Notes under the pieces: model-generated
The model's input: only the letters and a program-made list of their open reading frames with translations
Databases searched by the model: none
Told to the model about the DNA's origin: nothing
Position numbers and translations under genes: made by a program
Shown: positions 28,179 through 38,932 of the stretch, one piece after another
Layout of the letters: the number at the start of each line of letters is the position of its first letter
Numbering within the stretch: the first letter of the stretch is position 1
Source of the DNA: an uncultured Paracoccaceae bacterium
Lineage (GTDB): Bacteria > Pseudomonadota > Alphaproteobacteria > Rhodobacterales > Rhodobacteraceae
Assembly: GCA_947499635.1 (NCBI GenBank)
Contig: CANMPD010000003.1
Span: 62,001-126,000 of the forward strand
Reading direction: 5' to 3'
DNA: 64,000 nucleotides

Positions 28179-30726
28179 TCAAAATACGATTGACCATTTC
28201 AGATGTGTCGCGGCTAAGGTTTGGACTTGCGAGGAAACTGGACAATGCAGCCTTCATCTGTGTTTGTCGCGCATTATCATAGCGCGTCCAGCTTTGGAAT
28301 GCGGTGCACATGCGCGCGGTTGTTTGTGGGTTGAGCGGATCAAGCGCAATCAATTTATTGGCTAAAAGCGTATACGCGCGCCCATCAACGTGGTGGAACC
28401 CTGCATGATTGCCAGCCAACGCGCCCATGACGGCACGGAACCGATTGGGGTTCTTCATGTCAAACAATGCATGTTGCGTGAGGCGTTGGGCCGTGTCGGC
28501 GGCAACTTCGGGCTTGGCTGTGCTCACCTGAAGAGCGAACCACTTGTCCATCACCAGCCGGTCGTCTTTCCATTGATCAAAAAACGCTTGGCTTTGTGTT
28601 GTGCCGTTTTGAGCATTTAACAAACAAGCCAAGGCCGTCAGTTGTACGGTCATATTGTCAGCGGCACTATATTGCGCAGCTGCGGTGTCACCTCCGTCAA
28701 GGCGTGTCATGAGGCTAAGGATACTGCCGTTAAGGCTACGCTTGCCCGCACTTTCTGCGTCGGGGCTGTATGGACCATCAACAGCGGTTGCTGCATATAA
28801 TCTGGGTAAGCTATCCGATAGGCTCTGCGCCAAACCCTGTGCAAAGGTTTCTGCAGCGTCATAAATTGCGGCTGGATCAGGAACGATATCGCGTTCGCTT
28901 AATGTCTGGGCGATTTCCGATTGTGACGGCGCAGACATCACCAAGGCGCGAAATGCCGGATCCAGGTTATCGTCGCGTATGAGGCTGGTGAGTGCCTGCA
29001 TATACTGGGCATCGGGGGCGACACCTTGGGTGATCATATCTATGCGGGCTTCGCGGGCAAGGGTGCGACCGGCCTCCCAGCGGTTAAAAGGATCGGTGTC
29101 GTGAGCCAGTAAGAATGCCCGTTCTTCTGCGCTGCTGTCACGTGACAAGATAACAGGGGCAGAGAACTCTCGCAGAATCGAGGGCACGGGTCTCGCAGCC
29201 AAGCCGGTAAAGTCAAAGCTCTGGCTAGCCTCGGTCATCTCTAAAACCCGTGTGGGGACAACCTCTGATCCATCGGGGGCAAGCAAACCAACGGCAATTG
29301 GTATTACTCGTGGAGGCTTTGTTTCTTGGCCAGGGGTTGGTGGTGTGGTTTGCTCAAAGGTGAGCGTATATGTGCCGTCGTTAAACTGTTCTTTGACACT
29401 CAAACGCGGAGTGCCCGCGTTGCTGTACCAATGTTTAAATTGTGACATGTCACGGCCTGTGGCGTCTTCAAAGACTTTGAGCCAATCTTCGATCGTGCAA
29501 GCCTGTCCGTCGTGACGTGTGAAATAGAGATCCAATGCCTTGTAGTAGGCGACGTCCCCAACCAAACGTTTCAGCATGCCGATGACTTCGGCACCTTTTT
29601 CATAGACGGTTGCAGTATAGAAATTATTGATCTCTTGGAAGGCATCTGGGCGCGGCGGGTGCGCCAGTGGACCATTGTCTTCGGGAAATTGACGGCCACG
29701 CAGGTCAATGACATCGCTGATCCGTTTTACAGGTTCAGAACGCATATCAGCAGTGAACTGTGCGTCGCGGTAGACGGTTAAACCTTCTTTGAGACACAGT
29801 TGAAACCAGTCACGACAGGTAATACGATTCCCGGTCCAGTTGTGAAAATACTCATGAGCAATAATGGCCTCGATACGTTCGAAATTTGCATCTGTAGAGG
29901 TTTCAGGGCTGGATAAAACACAAGAAGAGTTGAAAATGTTCAAGCCTTTGTTTTCCATAGCCCCCATGTTGAAGTCATCAACTGCGACAATGTTAAACAG
30001 CTCTAGGTCGTATTCGCGACCATAAACGTCTTCGTCCCATTTCATTGATTTTTTCAGGGCTTCCATCCCAAAGGCGCATTTGGTTTCATCACCGGGGCGC
30101 ACCCAAATATTCAACTCAACATCACGTCCAGACATGGTGGTAAAGCGATCCGGGTGATTGATCAGATCACCGGCAACCAGTGCGAATAAATAGGCAGGTT
30201 TTGGCCACGGATCATGCCATTGGGCAAAGCCGGACCCTTGTTCGCCCTTATTGCCGTTGGACAGCATGACGGGTTCATCACTTTCGATACGCACCGTAAA
30301 GACTGACATCACATCAGGACGGTCGGGGTAATAGGTGATTTTGCGAAACCCTTCGGCCTCGCATTGGGTACAGTACATGCCGTTTGACATATAAAGCCCC
30401 TCAAGGGCGGTGTTGCCAGCAGGGTCAATCTCGACTTCGGCTTCCCAGATGAAAGTTTGGTCCGGCACATCACAGCGCAAGCCTCCGTCGACCAATTCTG
30501 GCGTTACGGTCATGCCGTCGATTTTGGCCGAGATCAGTTTGAGCATTTCACCATGTAGGAAAAACGTTGGGTCGGCAGCAGCTTCTTTGGGGGTGAACGT
30601 GATCTTTGAAATCACCCTTGTCTGGGTGGGAGCAAGACGAAAGGTGAGCTCGACACTGTCTACGTCAAAGCCAAAAGGCGTGTAGTCTTTGAGATAGATG
30701 GTTTCAGGCGCGGTTGCGATATTCAT
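28171..30726 (-). CDS. pepN: Aminopeptidase N
   Basis: PepN is a broad-range M1 zinc aminopeptidase that finishes cytosolic protein turnover. The 851-residue protein carries the substrate-binding GAMEN motif (FNMGAMENKGLNIF) and the zinc site HEYFHNW, with the third ligand Glu in LKEGLTVYRD 18 residues later. The C-terminal half is the helical Ig-like and superhelical part of the E. coli-type enzyme. ATG 30726 has AGGA seven bases upstream; the frame runs 13 residues further without support. The downstream small membrane gene overlaps its stop. Confidence 0.95.
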   Translation of the reverse strand: MNIATAPETIYLKDYTPFGFDVDSVELTFRLAPTQTRVISKITFTPKEAAADPTFFLHGEMLKLISAKIDGMTVTPELVDGGLRCDVPDQTFIWEAEVEIDPAGNTALEGLYMSNGMYCTQCEAEGFRKITYYPDRPDVMSVFTVRIESDEPVMLSNGNKGEQGSGFAQWHDPWPKPAYLFALVAGDLINHPDRFTTMSGRDVELNIWVRPGDETKCAFGMEALKKSMKWDEDVYGREYDLELFNIVAVDDFNMGAMENKGLNIFNSSCVLSSPETSTDANFERIEAIIAHEYFHNWTGNRITCRDWFQLCLKEGLTVYRDAQFTADMRSEPVKRISDVIDLRGRQFPEDNGPLAHPPRPDAFQEINNFYTATVYEKGAEVIGMLKRLVGDVAYYKALDLYFTRHDGQACTIEDWLKVFEDATGRDMSQFKHWYSNAGTPRLSVKEQFNDGTYTLTFEQTTPPTPGQETKPPRVIPIAVGLLAPDGSEVVPTRVLEMTEASQSFDFTGLAARPVPSILREFSAPVILSRDSSAEERAFLLAHDTDPFNRWEAGRTLAREARIDMITQGVAPDAQYMQALTSLIRDDNLDPAFRALVMSAPSQSEIAQTLSERDIVPDPAAIYDAAETFAQGLAQSLSDSLPRLYAATAVDGPYSPDAESAGKRSLNGSILSLMTRLDGGDTAAAQYSAADNMTVQLTALACLLNAQNGTTQSQAFFDQWKDDRLVMDKWFALQVSTAKPEVAADTAQRLTQHALFDMKNPNRFRAVMGALAGNHAGFHHVDGRAYTLLANKLIALDPLNPQTTARMCTAFQSWTRYDNARQTQMKAALSSFLASPNLSRDTSEMVNRILNA

Positions 30727-30956
30727 GTGATTGTCCTGCTCTTGCACTGGGCGATGGTATTGCACCGCGTTTGCCTATTGGTAGAAGTGAACAAAACCCG
30801 GGGCAAGAGGTCAGGTAGAATCTTGTCCAAGTCTTGCCTATGAAACAGGCGCTGTCGTTGTGACCTGTGTATGAAAGAGCGTTTCGCAGATCTCTTGTTG
30901 CAAAGCGCGTTTTGCCATAACAGGTTAGATAACTGACCAGACGGAGGGAACCGGAT

Positions 30957-33080
30957 ATGCTAGAAATCTATGGGATGCAGATTGCACCGGAACTTGTCAC
31001 CTTTATCGAAGATAAGGCTTTGCCAGGGACCGGCATCAGCCCGCAGACGTTTTGGACTGGCTTGGGCGGTTTGGTTAATGGCATGGGGCCACAAAATCGG
31101 GCACTCTTGGCAAAACGGACGGAGTTGCAGGATAAGATCGACGGATGGCATCAATCTCGGCAAGGACAGCCGCATGATGCGGTCGCATACGAGGCATTTC
31201 TGCGTGAAATTGGTTATATTGCAGCCGAAAGCCCGTCGTTCGAAATAGAGACGACAAATGTTGATCCCGAAATTGCGAATTTGGCCGGACCGCAATTGGT
31301 GGTGCCGATCACCAATGCGCGTTTTGCTCTGAATGCGGCCAATGCGCGCTGGGGCAGCTTATATGATGCGCTCTATGGGACAGATGCTATCGGTGACCTG
31401 CCGCGCACCCGCAGTTTCGATCAGGCGCGCGGGGATCGCGTGATCGCTTGGGGTCGGGTCTTTTTGGATGAAACATTTGCTCTCACCGAGGGATCTTGGG
31501 AAGACGTCACAGGTCTTTCTATCGTTGACGGCGCCTTGGTTCCGGCACTCGCTGAGGCGACGCAGTTTGCGGGCTATGTAGGCACGGCCGAACAGCCGTC
31601 ACGGGTGGTGCTCAAGAATAATGGCCTGCACGTGATCCTTGAGATTGATGCACAGGGCGACATTGGCAGTGGTGACGCTGCTGGTATCAATGACATCACG
31701 CTCGAGGCTGCTTTGTCGACGATTATGGACTGCGAAGATTCCGTCGCAACTGTCGATGCCGCTGACAAGGTTTTGGCCTATTCCAATTGGTTGGGCCTGA
31801 TGCAGGGCAATCTGAGCGCCGAGGTGGCTAAGGACGGCGGATCCTTCACGCGGGTTTTGAATGACGATCTGGCGTACACAACCGCAGCTGGCGAGAGTGC
31901 CGTTCTAAAAGGACGCTCACTTTTGTTGGTGCGCAATGTTGGCCACCTCATGACAAATCCGGCGGTTCTGGATAGCGAAGGGCGCGAGGCAGGCGAAGGT
32001 TTGCTCGATGCAATGATCACGGTCTTAATCGCAATGCATGACCTCCAAGTGGAGGGCGGCAATTCGGTGCATGGCTCCGTTTATGTCGTTAAACCTAAGA
32101 TGCATGGTCCGGATGAGGTTGCTTTTGCGGCGCAGATCTTTGACCACGTTGAGGATGTATTGGGCTTGCCGCGCAACACCGTGAAAATCGGTATCATGGA
32201 CGAAGAGCGTCGCACATCGGTGAACCTTGCGGCTTGTATTCATGCTGCGAAGTCCCGTGTGGCCTTTATTAATACAGGATTTTTAGATCGCACCGGTGAT
32301 GAAATTCACACTGCCATGGAAGCAGGTCCGATGTTGCGCAAGGGCGATATGAAGTCGACGCCATGGATTAACGCTTACGAGGCGCGCAACGTTGATATCG
32401 GGCTGGCTTGTGGTCTGTCAGGGCGTGCGCAAATCGGCAAAGGTATGTGGGCAATGCCGGACCGTATGGGCGAAATGCTTACCGCCAAGGTGACGCACCC
32501 TCAGGCAGGGGCAAGCTGTGCTTGGGTGCCGTCGCCCACGGCAGCAGTTCTGCATGCGACGCATTACCATCAGGTTGACGTCTGGGCAGTCCAAGAGGGC
32601 CTGCGTGCCAAGGGCGCTCGGGCGACGCTGGGCGAGTTGCTGACTCTTCCATTGTTAACAGGCCAGCCTTTGGATGCCGCCGACATCATGGCAGAAGTAG
32701 AAAACAATGCTCAAGGAATTTTGGGTTACGTGGTGCGCTGGATCGATCAGGGTATCGGCTGCTCTAAAGTGCCAGATATTCATGATATCGGCTTGATGGA
32801 AGATCGCGCAACATGTCGAATTTCGTCACAAGCACTGGCGAATTGGCTTCATCACTGTGTCGTTCAAGAAACCGATGTGATGGCTGCGATGCAAAAAATG
32901 GCGGCAGTGGTTGATGATCAAAACGCAAGTGATGCGGCTTATGTGCCGATGTCCCCCGGTTTTGATGGATTGGCTTTTCAAGCAGCGTGCGATTTGGTGT
33001 TTAAAGGGCGCGTACAGCCATCAGGCTATACTGAACCTGTGCTGCATGCACGTCGCTTAGAAAAGAAAGCATCTGTGTAA
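30957..33080 (+). CDS. glcB: Malate synthase G
   Basis: Malate synthase G condenses glyoxylate with acetyl-CoA to make malate, feeding C2 compounds such as glycolate or acetate into the TCA cycle. The 707-residue protein has the G-type extra domains and the active-site blocks [15 protein letters not shown] near residue 405 and [20 protein letters not shown] near residue 435, which carry catalytic Arg and Glu/Asp residues. GGAGGGAA lies before ATG 30957. No isocitrate lyase gene is in the window. It stands alone with about 230 bases upstream. Confidence 0.96.
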   Translation: MLEIYGMQIAPELVTFIEDKALPGTGISPQTFWTGLGGLVNGMGPQNRALLAKRTELQDKIDGWHQSRQGQPHDAVAYEAFLREIGYIAAESPSFEIETTNVDPEIANLAGPQLVVPITNARFALNAANARWGSLYDALYGTDAIGDLPRTRSFDQARGDRVIAWGRVFLDETFALTEGSWEDVTGLSIVDGALVPALAEATQFAGYVGTAEQPSRVVLKNNGLHVILEIDAQGDIGSGDAAGINDITLEAALSTIMDCEDSVATVDAADKVLAYSNWLGLMQGNLSAEVAKDGGSFTRVLNDDLAYTTAAGESAVLKGRSLLLVRNVGHLMTNPAVLDSEGREAGEGLLDAMITVLIAMHDLQVEGGNSVHGSVYVVKPKMHGPDEVAFAAQIFDHVEDVLGLPRNTVKIGIMDEERRTSVNLAACIHAAKSRVAFINTGFLDRTGDEIHTAMEAGPMLRKGDMKSTPWINAYEARNVDIGLACGLSGRAQIGKGMWAMPDRMGEMLTAKVTHPQAGASCAWVPSPTAAVLHATHYHQVDVWAVQEGLRAKGARATLGELLTLPLLTGQPLDAADIMAEVENNAQGILGYVVRWIDQGIGCSKVPDIHDIGLMEDRATCRISSQALANWLHHCVVQETDVMAAMQKMAAVVDDQNASDAAYVPMSPGFDGLAFQAACDLVFKGRVQPSGYTEPVLHARRLEKKASV

Positions 33081-33234
33081 GGTTTCATGTGTTCAGCTGA
33101 ATTGGGGTGTCTAATTTCTGTGCGAAATTGAACATAGCTTTGCGCTGAGGCATCGAATTGCACATAAAGATATGTGATCTCTATGATAGAGCTAAGGCTA
33201 CTCGTTTAGAGTTTTGAATAACTGGAGAATTCTT

Positions 33235-33978
33235 GTGCGCCCCAAAGTCGGCATTATTGGCAACCCTCATACTGTATATAACACTTATAATGTCCAAGCT
33301 GGAGGCGTGTTGAATTGCGAAGCCGTGAACCGAGTTTCGGATTGTTTGCCGTTGGTTGTACCATGTGATCCTGATCTGGTCAGTGTGGAAGAGCTGCTCG
33401 AAGCTTTCGATGGATTTCTGCTGACCGGTGCACGTGCCAATGTACATCCTAAGGAATACGGCGAAGAGTTGACTGAGGCTCACGGCATCATGGATGAGGC
33501 ACGTGATGCAATTACACTCCCCCTTATCCGGGCTTGTGTAGAGCGCGGGCAGCCATTCTTTGGCGTGTGTCGTGGTTTTCAAGAGGTCAATGTTGCGATG
33601 GGAGGGTCCTTGTACCCGGAAGTTCGTGATTTGCCGGGGCGGATGAACCACCGTATGCCCCCCGAAGGGACAATCGAAGAAATTTTTGCCCACCGTCATG
33701 ACGTGACATTACAAGAGGGCGGCGTGTTTCATCGCCTCTTAGGAAAAACATCGATCCCAACCAATACGTTACATGGGCAGGCGGTTAATAAACCCGGTGA
33801 CCGAATTACCATCGAGGGACGCGCACCGGATGGTACGCCAGAAGCGTTGGTGGTTAAAGATGCACCAGGGTTTACCATGTCTGTGCAATGGCATCCTGAA
33901 TATCAAGCAGACCTTGATCCTGTCTCGCGCCCGTTGTTTCAAGCTTTCGGGGATGCGGTTCGGGCTTGGCAGGCTTGA
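33235..33978 (+). CDS. Class I glutamine amidotransferase-like hydrolase (peptidase C26)
   Basis: A 247-residue single-domain enzyme like gamma-glutamyl-gamma-aminobutyrate hydrolase (PuuD). The nucleophile cysteine is in PFFGVCRGFQEVN near residue 107, and the His-Glu pair is in SVQWHPEYQ near residue 222. It probably cleaves a gamma-glutamyl amide, perhaps in polyamine breakdown, but no other polyamine genes are near. Start GTG 33235 is chosen because GGAGA lies six bases upstream; an in-frame TTG at 33214 lacks a site. It follows malate synthase across about 150 bases. Confidence 0.88.
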   Translation: MRPKVGIIGNPHTVYNTYNVQAGGVLNCEAVNRVSDCLPLVVPCDPDLVSVEELLEAFDGFLLTGARANVHPKEYGEELTEAHGIMDEARDAITLPLIRACVERGQPFFGVCRGFQEVNVAMGGSLYPEVRDLPGRMNHRMPPEGTIEEIFAHRHDVTLQEGGVFHRLLGKTSIPTNTLHGQAVNKPGDRITIEGRAPDGTPEALVVKDAPGFTMSVQWHPEYQADLDPVSRPLFQAFGDAVRAWQA

Positions 33979-34306
33979 GTTTGTGCTAGGAAAGCTAGGA
34001 CAGGTATTTTGTGTCACAGGCAAATATACGATTAAGGGGATGATGTTTTGTGCCGCTTTGCATGAGTTTTTGTCATGTGGCCCTTTTCTTTTGCCTGATA
34101 ATCCGCAGTGTGTGCGTAGGAGACAGTGAGGGCGGCACATTCAATTATAACATATCAATGGGGCGAAGTGTGCAGAGTTAAAACATCTCGCCGCGCTGAC
34201 ATAGGGCGCAGCGATTAAGGGTTAAAGGTAAAATGTCAAATCAGCACTGTATGAGGTGTTGATCTCGCAAAAGCGGGGACATCGAGAATAAGATGGGGGA
34301 AATATT
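33979..34306 (+). promoter_or_regulatory. Intergenic region before pntA
   Basis: No credible gene was seen in these 328 bases. The sequence turns A+T-rich and contains the short run TTAAGGGTTAAAGG near 34213. It must hold the pntA promoter, with the ribosome site GGGGGA just before GTG 34307. No terminator hairpin for the upstream gene was found. Confidence 0.4.
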
Positions 34307-35878
34307 GTGAAGATAGGGACACCGAAAGAGGTCTTTAATGGTGAAGCCAGGGTCGCGATGACACCTGACTCTGCACTTCAATTACAGAAACTAGGATACG
34401 ATTGCATCATCGAAAGTGGTGCTGGTACATTGGCGGGATTTTCTGACGCAAGCTACCAGACTGCTGGGGTGAGCGTTGTTGAAACAGCTGCCGATCTATG
34501 GGGTGCGGCAGACATAATCGCCAAAGTTCGCCAACCTGATGACGCGGAACTACAGTATTTAACAGCTGATAAGACATTAATCTCATTCTTTAACCCTGGC
34601 GGGAATGCTGAGGGGATGGAACAAGCCAAGTCCGCAGGTGCAACTGTGGTTGCTATGGAAATGGTTCCACGGATTTCCCGTGCGCAGAAAATGGATGCTT
34701 TGTCATCCATGGCCAATATCGCAGGCTACCGTGCGGTGATCGAAGCGGGTAACAATTTTGGTCGCTTTTTTACCGGACAAATTACAGCTGCAGGCAAGGT
34801 TCCCCCGGCTAAAGTTTTGGTCGTTGGCGCAGGCGTTGCTGGACTGGCCGCGATTGGAACATCGACCAGCCTTGGAGCCGTCACTTACGCCTTTGATGTA
34901 CGTCCAGAAGTCGCTGAACAGGTCGAAAGCATGGGCGCAGAGTTCGTTTATCTCGACTTTGAAGACGAAGCTACAGATGGGGCTGCAACCGGTGGCTATG
35001 CTTCTGTGCAGTCCGAAGAATTCCGCAATGCTCAGCTTGCGAAATTCCGCGAAATCGCCCCTGATATCGATATTGTTATCACCACCGCGCTGATCCCTAA
35101 TCGCCCAGCCCCCAAGCTGTGGCTCGCGGATATGGTTGCCGCAATGAAGCCTGGTTCGGTTATTGTTGACCTCGCAGCAGAACGTGGTGGCAATGCAGAA
35201 GGGACTGTTCCGGACGAAAAAATTGTCACCGACAACGGGGTGACGATCATTGGGTATACCGATTTCCCGTCCCGCATGGCGTCACAGGCCTCTAGCCTTT
35301 ATGCCACCAACATTCGTCATATGATGACAGATCTGACCCCTGAAAAAGATGGTCAAGTCGTACATGATATGGAAGACGACGTGATCCGTGGTGCAACCGT
35401 AACTCACGCGGGCGAGATCACATTTCCACCACCGCCTCCCAAAATCAAAGCCATTGCGGCGCAGAAAAAACCAGAGGTCAAGGAACTCACTCCTGAGGAG
35501 TTACGTGCCCAAGAGACCGCAGCCTTCAAGGCACAAACCAAGACGCAAGTTACCTTGCTGACGATTGGTGGCCTGCTGTTGTTGGGGGTTGGCTTGGTTG
35601 CACCGGCCAGCTTTATGCAGCACTTTATCGTGTTTGTTTTGTCGGTATTTATCGGTTTCCAAGTCATTTGGAATGTCAGCCACAGTCTACACACGCCTTT
35701 GATGGCGGTGACCAATGCGATTTCGTCTATTATTATTCTGGGCGCGGTCATGCAGGTTGGTTCTGGCTCTGCTCTGGTGATCCTGCTGGCAGGCTTGGCG
35801 ATCTTTATGGCAGGCATTAACATCTTTGGTGGCTTCCTTGTGACGCGGCGCATGCTCGCCATGTTCCAGAAATCTTAA
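34307..35878 (+). CDS. pntA: Proton-translocating NAD(P) transhydrogenase subunit alpha
   Basis: PntA with PntB transfers hydride from NADH to NADP+ driven by proton flow, supplying NADPH. The 523-residue protein has the N-terminal NAD-binding domain (MKIGTPKEVFNGEARVAMTP; Rossmann motif VLVVGAGVAGLAAIGTS near residue 170), the mobile loop region with YTDFPSRMASQ, and three to four membrane helices after residue 420. It is the undivided alpha type, as in E. coli. Start codon is GTG with GGGGGA before it. pntB follows after 15 bases. Confidence 0.96.
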   Translation: MKIGTPKEVFNGEARVAMTPDSALQLQKLGYDCIIESGAGTLAGFSDASYQTAGVSVVETAADLWGAADIIAKVRQPDDAELQYLTADKTLISFFNPGGNAEGMEQAKSAGATVVAMEMVPRISRAQKMDALSSMANIAGYRAVIEAGNNFGRFFTGQITAAGKVPPAKVLVVGAGVAGLAAIGTSTSLGAVTYAFDVRPEVAEQVESMGAEFVYLDFEDEATDGAATGGYASVQSEEFRNAQLAKFREIAPDIDIVITTALIPNRPAPKLWLADMVAAMKPGSVIVDLAAERGGNAEGTVPDEKIVTDNGVTIIGYTDFPSRMASQASSLYATNIRHMMTDLTPEKDGQVVHDMEDDVIRGATVTHAGEITFPPPPPKIKAIAAQKKPEVKELTPEELRAQETAAFKAQTKTQVTLLTIGGLLLLGVGLVAPASFMQHFIVFVLSVFIGFQVIWNVSHSLHTPLMAVTNAISSIIILGAVMQVGSGSALVILLAGLAIFMAGINIFGGFLVTRRMLAMFQKS

Positions 35879-35893
35879 GGGGAGGGTAAACAG

Positions 35894-37327
35894 ATGGATT
35901 TTGGTTTTACCACAGCGGCTTATGTGGTCGCGGCTGTCTTAATGATCCTCTCGCTTGGAGGATTAAGCGGTCAAGAAAGTGCCAAACGTGCGGTTTGGTA
36001 TGGAATTGTTGGCATGGCACTGGCTGTCGTTGCCACCTTGGTCGGCCCGGGTGCAGGCCTTTGGATTGTTTCGCTGATCTTGATCGGGTGTGGTGGCATT
36101 ATTGGCTATCTCTTGGCGTCGAAAGTCGAAATGACTCAAATGCCAGAATTGGTTGCGGGTATGCATGCATTGGTTGGGCTTGCAGCGGTGTTTGTTGGCC
36201 TTAACGCCCATATCGAGTTGGGTCATGTACAAGCAATGGATGCAGAGGCCAAACACGCGCTAGACGGGTTTGCCGCTCTCTTGGCTAAAAAGTCTGGGGT
36301 TGAGATCGGCATCCTGCGGGTCGAACTGTTCTTAGGTGTCTTTATCGGTGCCGTGACCTTTACCGGTTCATGGGTTGCCTATGGGAAACTTGCAGGAAAA
36401 CTGTCGTCAAAGGCATTTAAACTGCCTGGGGGGCATGGACTGAATATTGCTGCGGCAGCCATCTCGGTCATTGCCTTGTTCTGGTACTGCAATACTGGTG
36501 GCTTTTTACCATTGGCAGTCATGACATTGGCGGCGCTGTTTATTGGTTTCCATCTGATTATGGGCATCGGTGGCGCGGATATGCCAGTTGTTGTTTCGAT
36601 GCTCAACAGCTATTCGGGCTGGGCAGCTGCGGCGATTGGTTTTAGCCTTGGAAATGATCTTTTGATCGTGGTTGGTGCGCTGGTTGGCTCTTCTGGTGCG
36701 ATCCTATCCTACATCATGTGTAAGGCGATGAACCGCTCGTTTATCAGCGTGATCCTAGGCGGATTTGGTGGCAGCACTGGCCCTGCGATGGAAGTCGAAG
36801 GCGAACAAATCGCAATCGATTCTGATGGCGTGGCAACCGCTTTGAACGAAGCTGATAGTGTTGTGATCATCCCGGGCTATGGTATGGCAGTCGCGCAGGC
36901 ACAGCAAAACGTCGCTGAACTGACCCGCCGTTTACGCGCCAAAGGCAAAGAGGTTCGTTTTGCTATCCACCCTGTTGCCGGGCGTTTGCCGGGGCACATG
37001 AATGTCCTGCTTGCCGAAGCCAAGGTGCCTTATGACATCGTGATGGAAATGGACGAAATCAATGACGACTTCCCTGAAACGGACGTAGCAATCGTCATCG
37101 GTTCCAATGACATCGTGAATCCCGCCGCACAAGAAGATCCGAACTCTCCAATCGCAGGTATGCCTGTTCTTGAGTGCTGGAAGGCCAAGCAGGTGTTTGT
37201 CTCTAAGCGTGGGCAGGGAACGGGGTATTCAGGGATTGAAAACCCTTTGTTCTACAAAGAAAACACACGCATGTTCTATGGTGACGCGAAAGCGTCCTTG
37301 GATACGCTGCTAAAATTGATTGACTAA
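35894..37327 (+). CDS. pntB: Proton-translocating NAD(P) transhydrogenase subunit beta
   Basis: PntB forms the rest of the proton channel and binds NADP(H). The 477-residue protein has eight or nine membrane helices in residues 1-260 and a soluble NADP domain with the motif [15 protein letters not shown] near residue 320 and [15 protein letters not shown] near residue 395. GGGGAGGG precedes the ATG. A rho-independent terminator at 37347 ends the pntAB operon. Confidence 0.97.
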   Translation: MDFGFTTAAYVVAAVLMILSLGGLSGQESAKRAVWYGIVGMALAVVATLVGPGAGLWIVSLILIGCGGIIGYLLASKVEMTQMPELVAGMHALVGLAAVFVGLNAHIELGHVQAMDAEAKHALDGFAALLAKKSGVEIGILRVELFLGVFIGAVTFTGSWVAYGKLAGKLSSKAFKLPGGHGLNIAAAAISVIALFWYCNTGGFLPLAVMTLAALFIGFHLIMGIGGADMPVVVSMLNSYSGWAAAAIGFSLGNDLLIVVGALVGSSGAILSYIMCKAMNRSFISVILGGFGGSTGPAMEVEGEQIAIDSDGVATALNEADSVVIIPGYGMAVAQAQQNVAELTRRLRAKGKEVRFAIHPVAGRLPGHMNVLLAEAKVPYDIVMEMDEINDDFPETDVAIVIGSNDIVNPAAQEDPNSPIAGMPVLECWKAKQVFVSKRGQGTGYSGIENPLFYKENTRMFYGDAKASLDTLLKLID

Positions 37328-37728
37328 AATCGGTGTATATCAATGGAAAACCCCACTCCTGTGAGTGGGGTTTTTTTGTATCATGCTTTATAAGTTGCAT
37401 GACTGCATCTACCCAAGGTAGTATCGTCCTTTGTTGAATTTCAACCATCGCTAAGATCTTGGTATATGCGGAAGCTGTGTGACCGTTTCAGGATATGTCT
37501 CACGTCCAAACTCACGGCCTAGACCTGTGTGGTAGCAGTGGGGCAGGATTCTAAATCCGAGTTGTTGAAGCACATGACTGTTTTCAGGTCACTTGGATCA
37601 ACTTTACGTGGTAGTATCTCACGAAAATTCGATCCGTGGCGGTCATTTTGCGATTGCTTTGAAAAGCTACCTTTGCGAAACCCATTCGATCTTGTACCAA
37701 GTTGGTGCAAAATATTGAAAAGTAGGCC
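37328..37728 (+). other. Intergenic region between pntB and the desaturase gene
   Basis: Apart from the pntAB terminator (37347-37377), I see no gene or clear motif in these 401 bases. The desaturase promoter must lie here. Confidence 0.4.
37347..37377 (+). terminator. Rho-independent terminator after pntB
   Basis: A 12-bp stem (AAAACCCCACTC at 37347-37358 with GAGTGGGGTTTT at 37363-37374) and a CTGT loop, then Ts to 37377. Confidence 0.93.
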
Positions 37729-38757
37729 ATGCCAGTTCAAAGTGAAGCTGTTTCTCAGCACGACACCGCCCGCCCTGCAAAGGAATGGATTAGAATTCTC
37801 GCTGATTATCGTGAGTCAGATACGAAACGAAGTTCATACGAGCTTGCCATTACTTTGGGCCCATTTGTGGTTTTATGGGGCTTGGCTTGGTGGACCATGT
37901 CGATAAGTTATTGGCTGACGTTCTTGATTTCTCTTATCAATGCAGCCTTCTTGTTACGTTTGTTTTGTATTCAGCACGATTGCGGGCATGGATCCTTTTA
38001 TCAAAACCGGACGGTGAGTGATTGGGTCGGGCGTGCGATCGGCGTCTTGACCTTGACACCGTATGATGTGTGGCGACGTTCGCATTCTATTCACCACAGC
38101 TCGTCTGGGAATTTAGGACGTCGTGGCATGGGCGACATTCATACTAAAACGGTTCAAGAATATCGTGAGCTGACACCATATAACCGCTTGGTCTACAGAC
38201 TGTACCGTAATCCCGTTGTCTTGTTTGGTTTAGGACCGAGTTATCTGTTTCTTTTACAAAACAGATTGCCACTGGGGTTGATGGACAAGCTAACCTATTG
38301 GATCAGCGCAATGAGCACGAATGCTGCGCTGTTTTTATGGCTTGCCATTGTTTTGTACTTTGGTGGCTTGGCGCCTATACTATTGATTTTCCTGCCCTCT
38401 ACTCTCCTTGCGGGAACCGCAGGGGTTTGGTTGTTTTATGTGCAGCATCAATTTGAGACCACACATTGGGATTCTGAGGAAGATTGGCAACTACACGAAG
38501 CTGCATTAAAGGGGAGCTCGCACTACGTCTTGCCGCCGGTATTGCAGTGGGTGAGCGCCAATATCGGCATACACCATGTGCATCACCTTTATAGCCGCAT
38601 TCCATTCTACCGGCTGCCTGAGGTATTGCGAAACCATACGGAACTAGCAGAATGTAATCGTATGACGATCCGTGAAAGTTTCCATAATGCGCGACTGCAT
38701 CTATGGGATGAAAACTCCAAACGTCTGATTTCCTTTGCCCAAGAAAAGGCTCTTTAA
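37729..38757 (+). CDS. Membrane fatty acid desaturase
   Basis: A 342-residue membrane di-iron desaturase. The three histidine boxes are HDCGHGSF near residue 84, HSIHH near residue 120 and HHVHH near residue 282, in the order and spacing of acyl-lipid (omega-6 or delta-12-like) desaturases. Four or more membrane helices surround them. It probably introduces a double bond into membrane lipid acyl chains using oxygen and an electron donor. It is a single-gene unit with a terminator on each side. Regiospecificity cannot be told from sequence. Confidence 0.9.
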   Translation: MPVQSEAVSQHDTARPAKEWIRILADYRESDTKRSSYELAITLGPFVVLWGLAWWTMSISYWLTFLISLINAAFLLRLFCIQHDCGHGSFYQNRTVSDWVGRAIGVLTLTPYDVWRRSHSIHHSSSGNLGRRGMGDIHTKTVQEYRELTPYNRLVYRLYRNPVVLFGLGPSYLFLLQNRLPLGLMDKLTYWISAMSTNAALFLWLAIVLYFGGLAPILLIFLPSTLLAGTAGVWLFYVQHQFETTHWDSEEDWQLHEAALKGSSHYVLPPVLQWVSANIGIHHVHHLYSRIPFYRLPEVLRNHTELAECNRMTIRESFHNARLHLWDENSKRLISFAQEKAL

Positions 38758-38883
38758 TATCCGGTCTGCATACTTTGCCTAAGGCGGCAAATTTGCTCTG
38801 GTGTCCTTCCTGTGTGGATCTGGTCGTTTGGGTCTATAAGCTAGGGTAGATGATCACATAGCACTGAGAACACTATGTACGTA

Positions 38884-38912
38884 AAAAAGGCCACCTAAAG
38901 GGTGGCCTTTTT
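38884..38912. terminator. Bidirectional terminator between the desaturase and ABC permease genes
   Basis: A 12-bp stem (AAAAAGGCCACC at 38884-38895 with GGTGGCCTTTTT at 38901-38912) with a five-base loop; A-run and T-run make it work on both strands. It ends both the plus-strand desaturase and the minus-strand transporter operon. Confidence 0.92.
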
Positions 38913-38932
38913 ATTATCAGTAAGAGCTATCT

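Noticed and set aside
33773-34129. A 118-codon plus-strand frame overlapping the end of the amidotransferase-like gene
   Set aside because: Its first two-thirds is out of frame with a certain gene, and the remainder has no ribosome site or conserved look.
34213-34228. TTAAGGGTTAA before pntA as a CtrA site
   Set aside because: The TTAA units are three bases apart rather than seven, so it does not fit the CtrA pattern.
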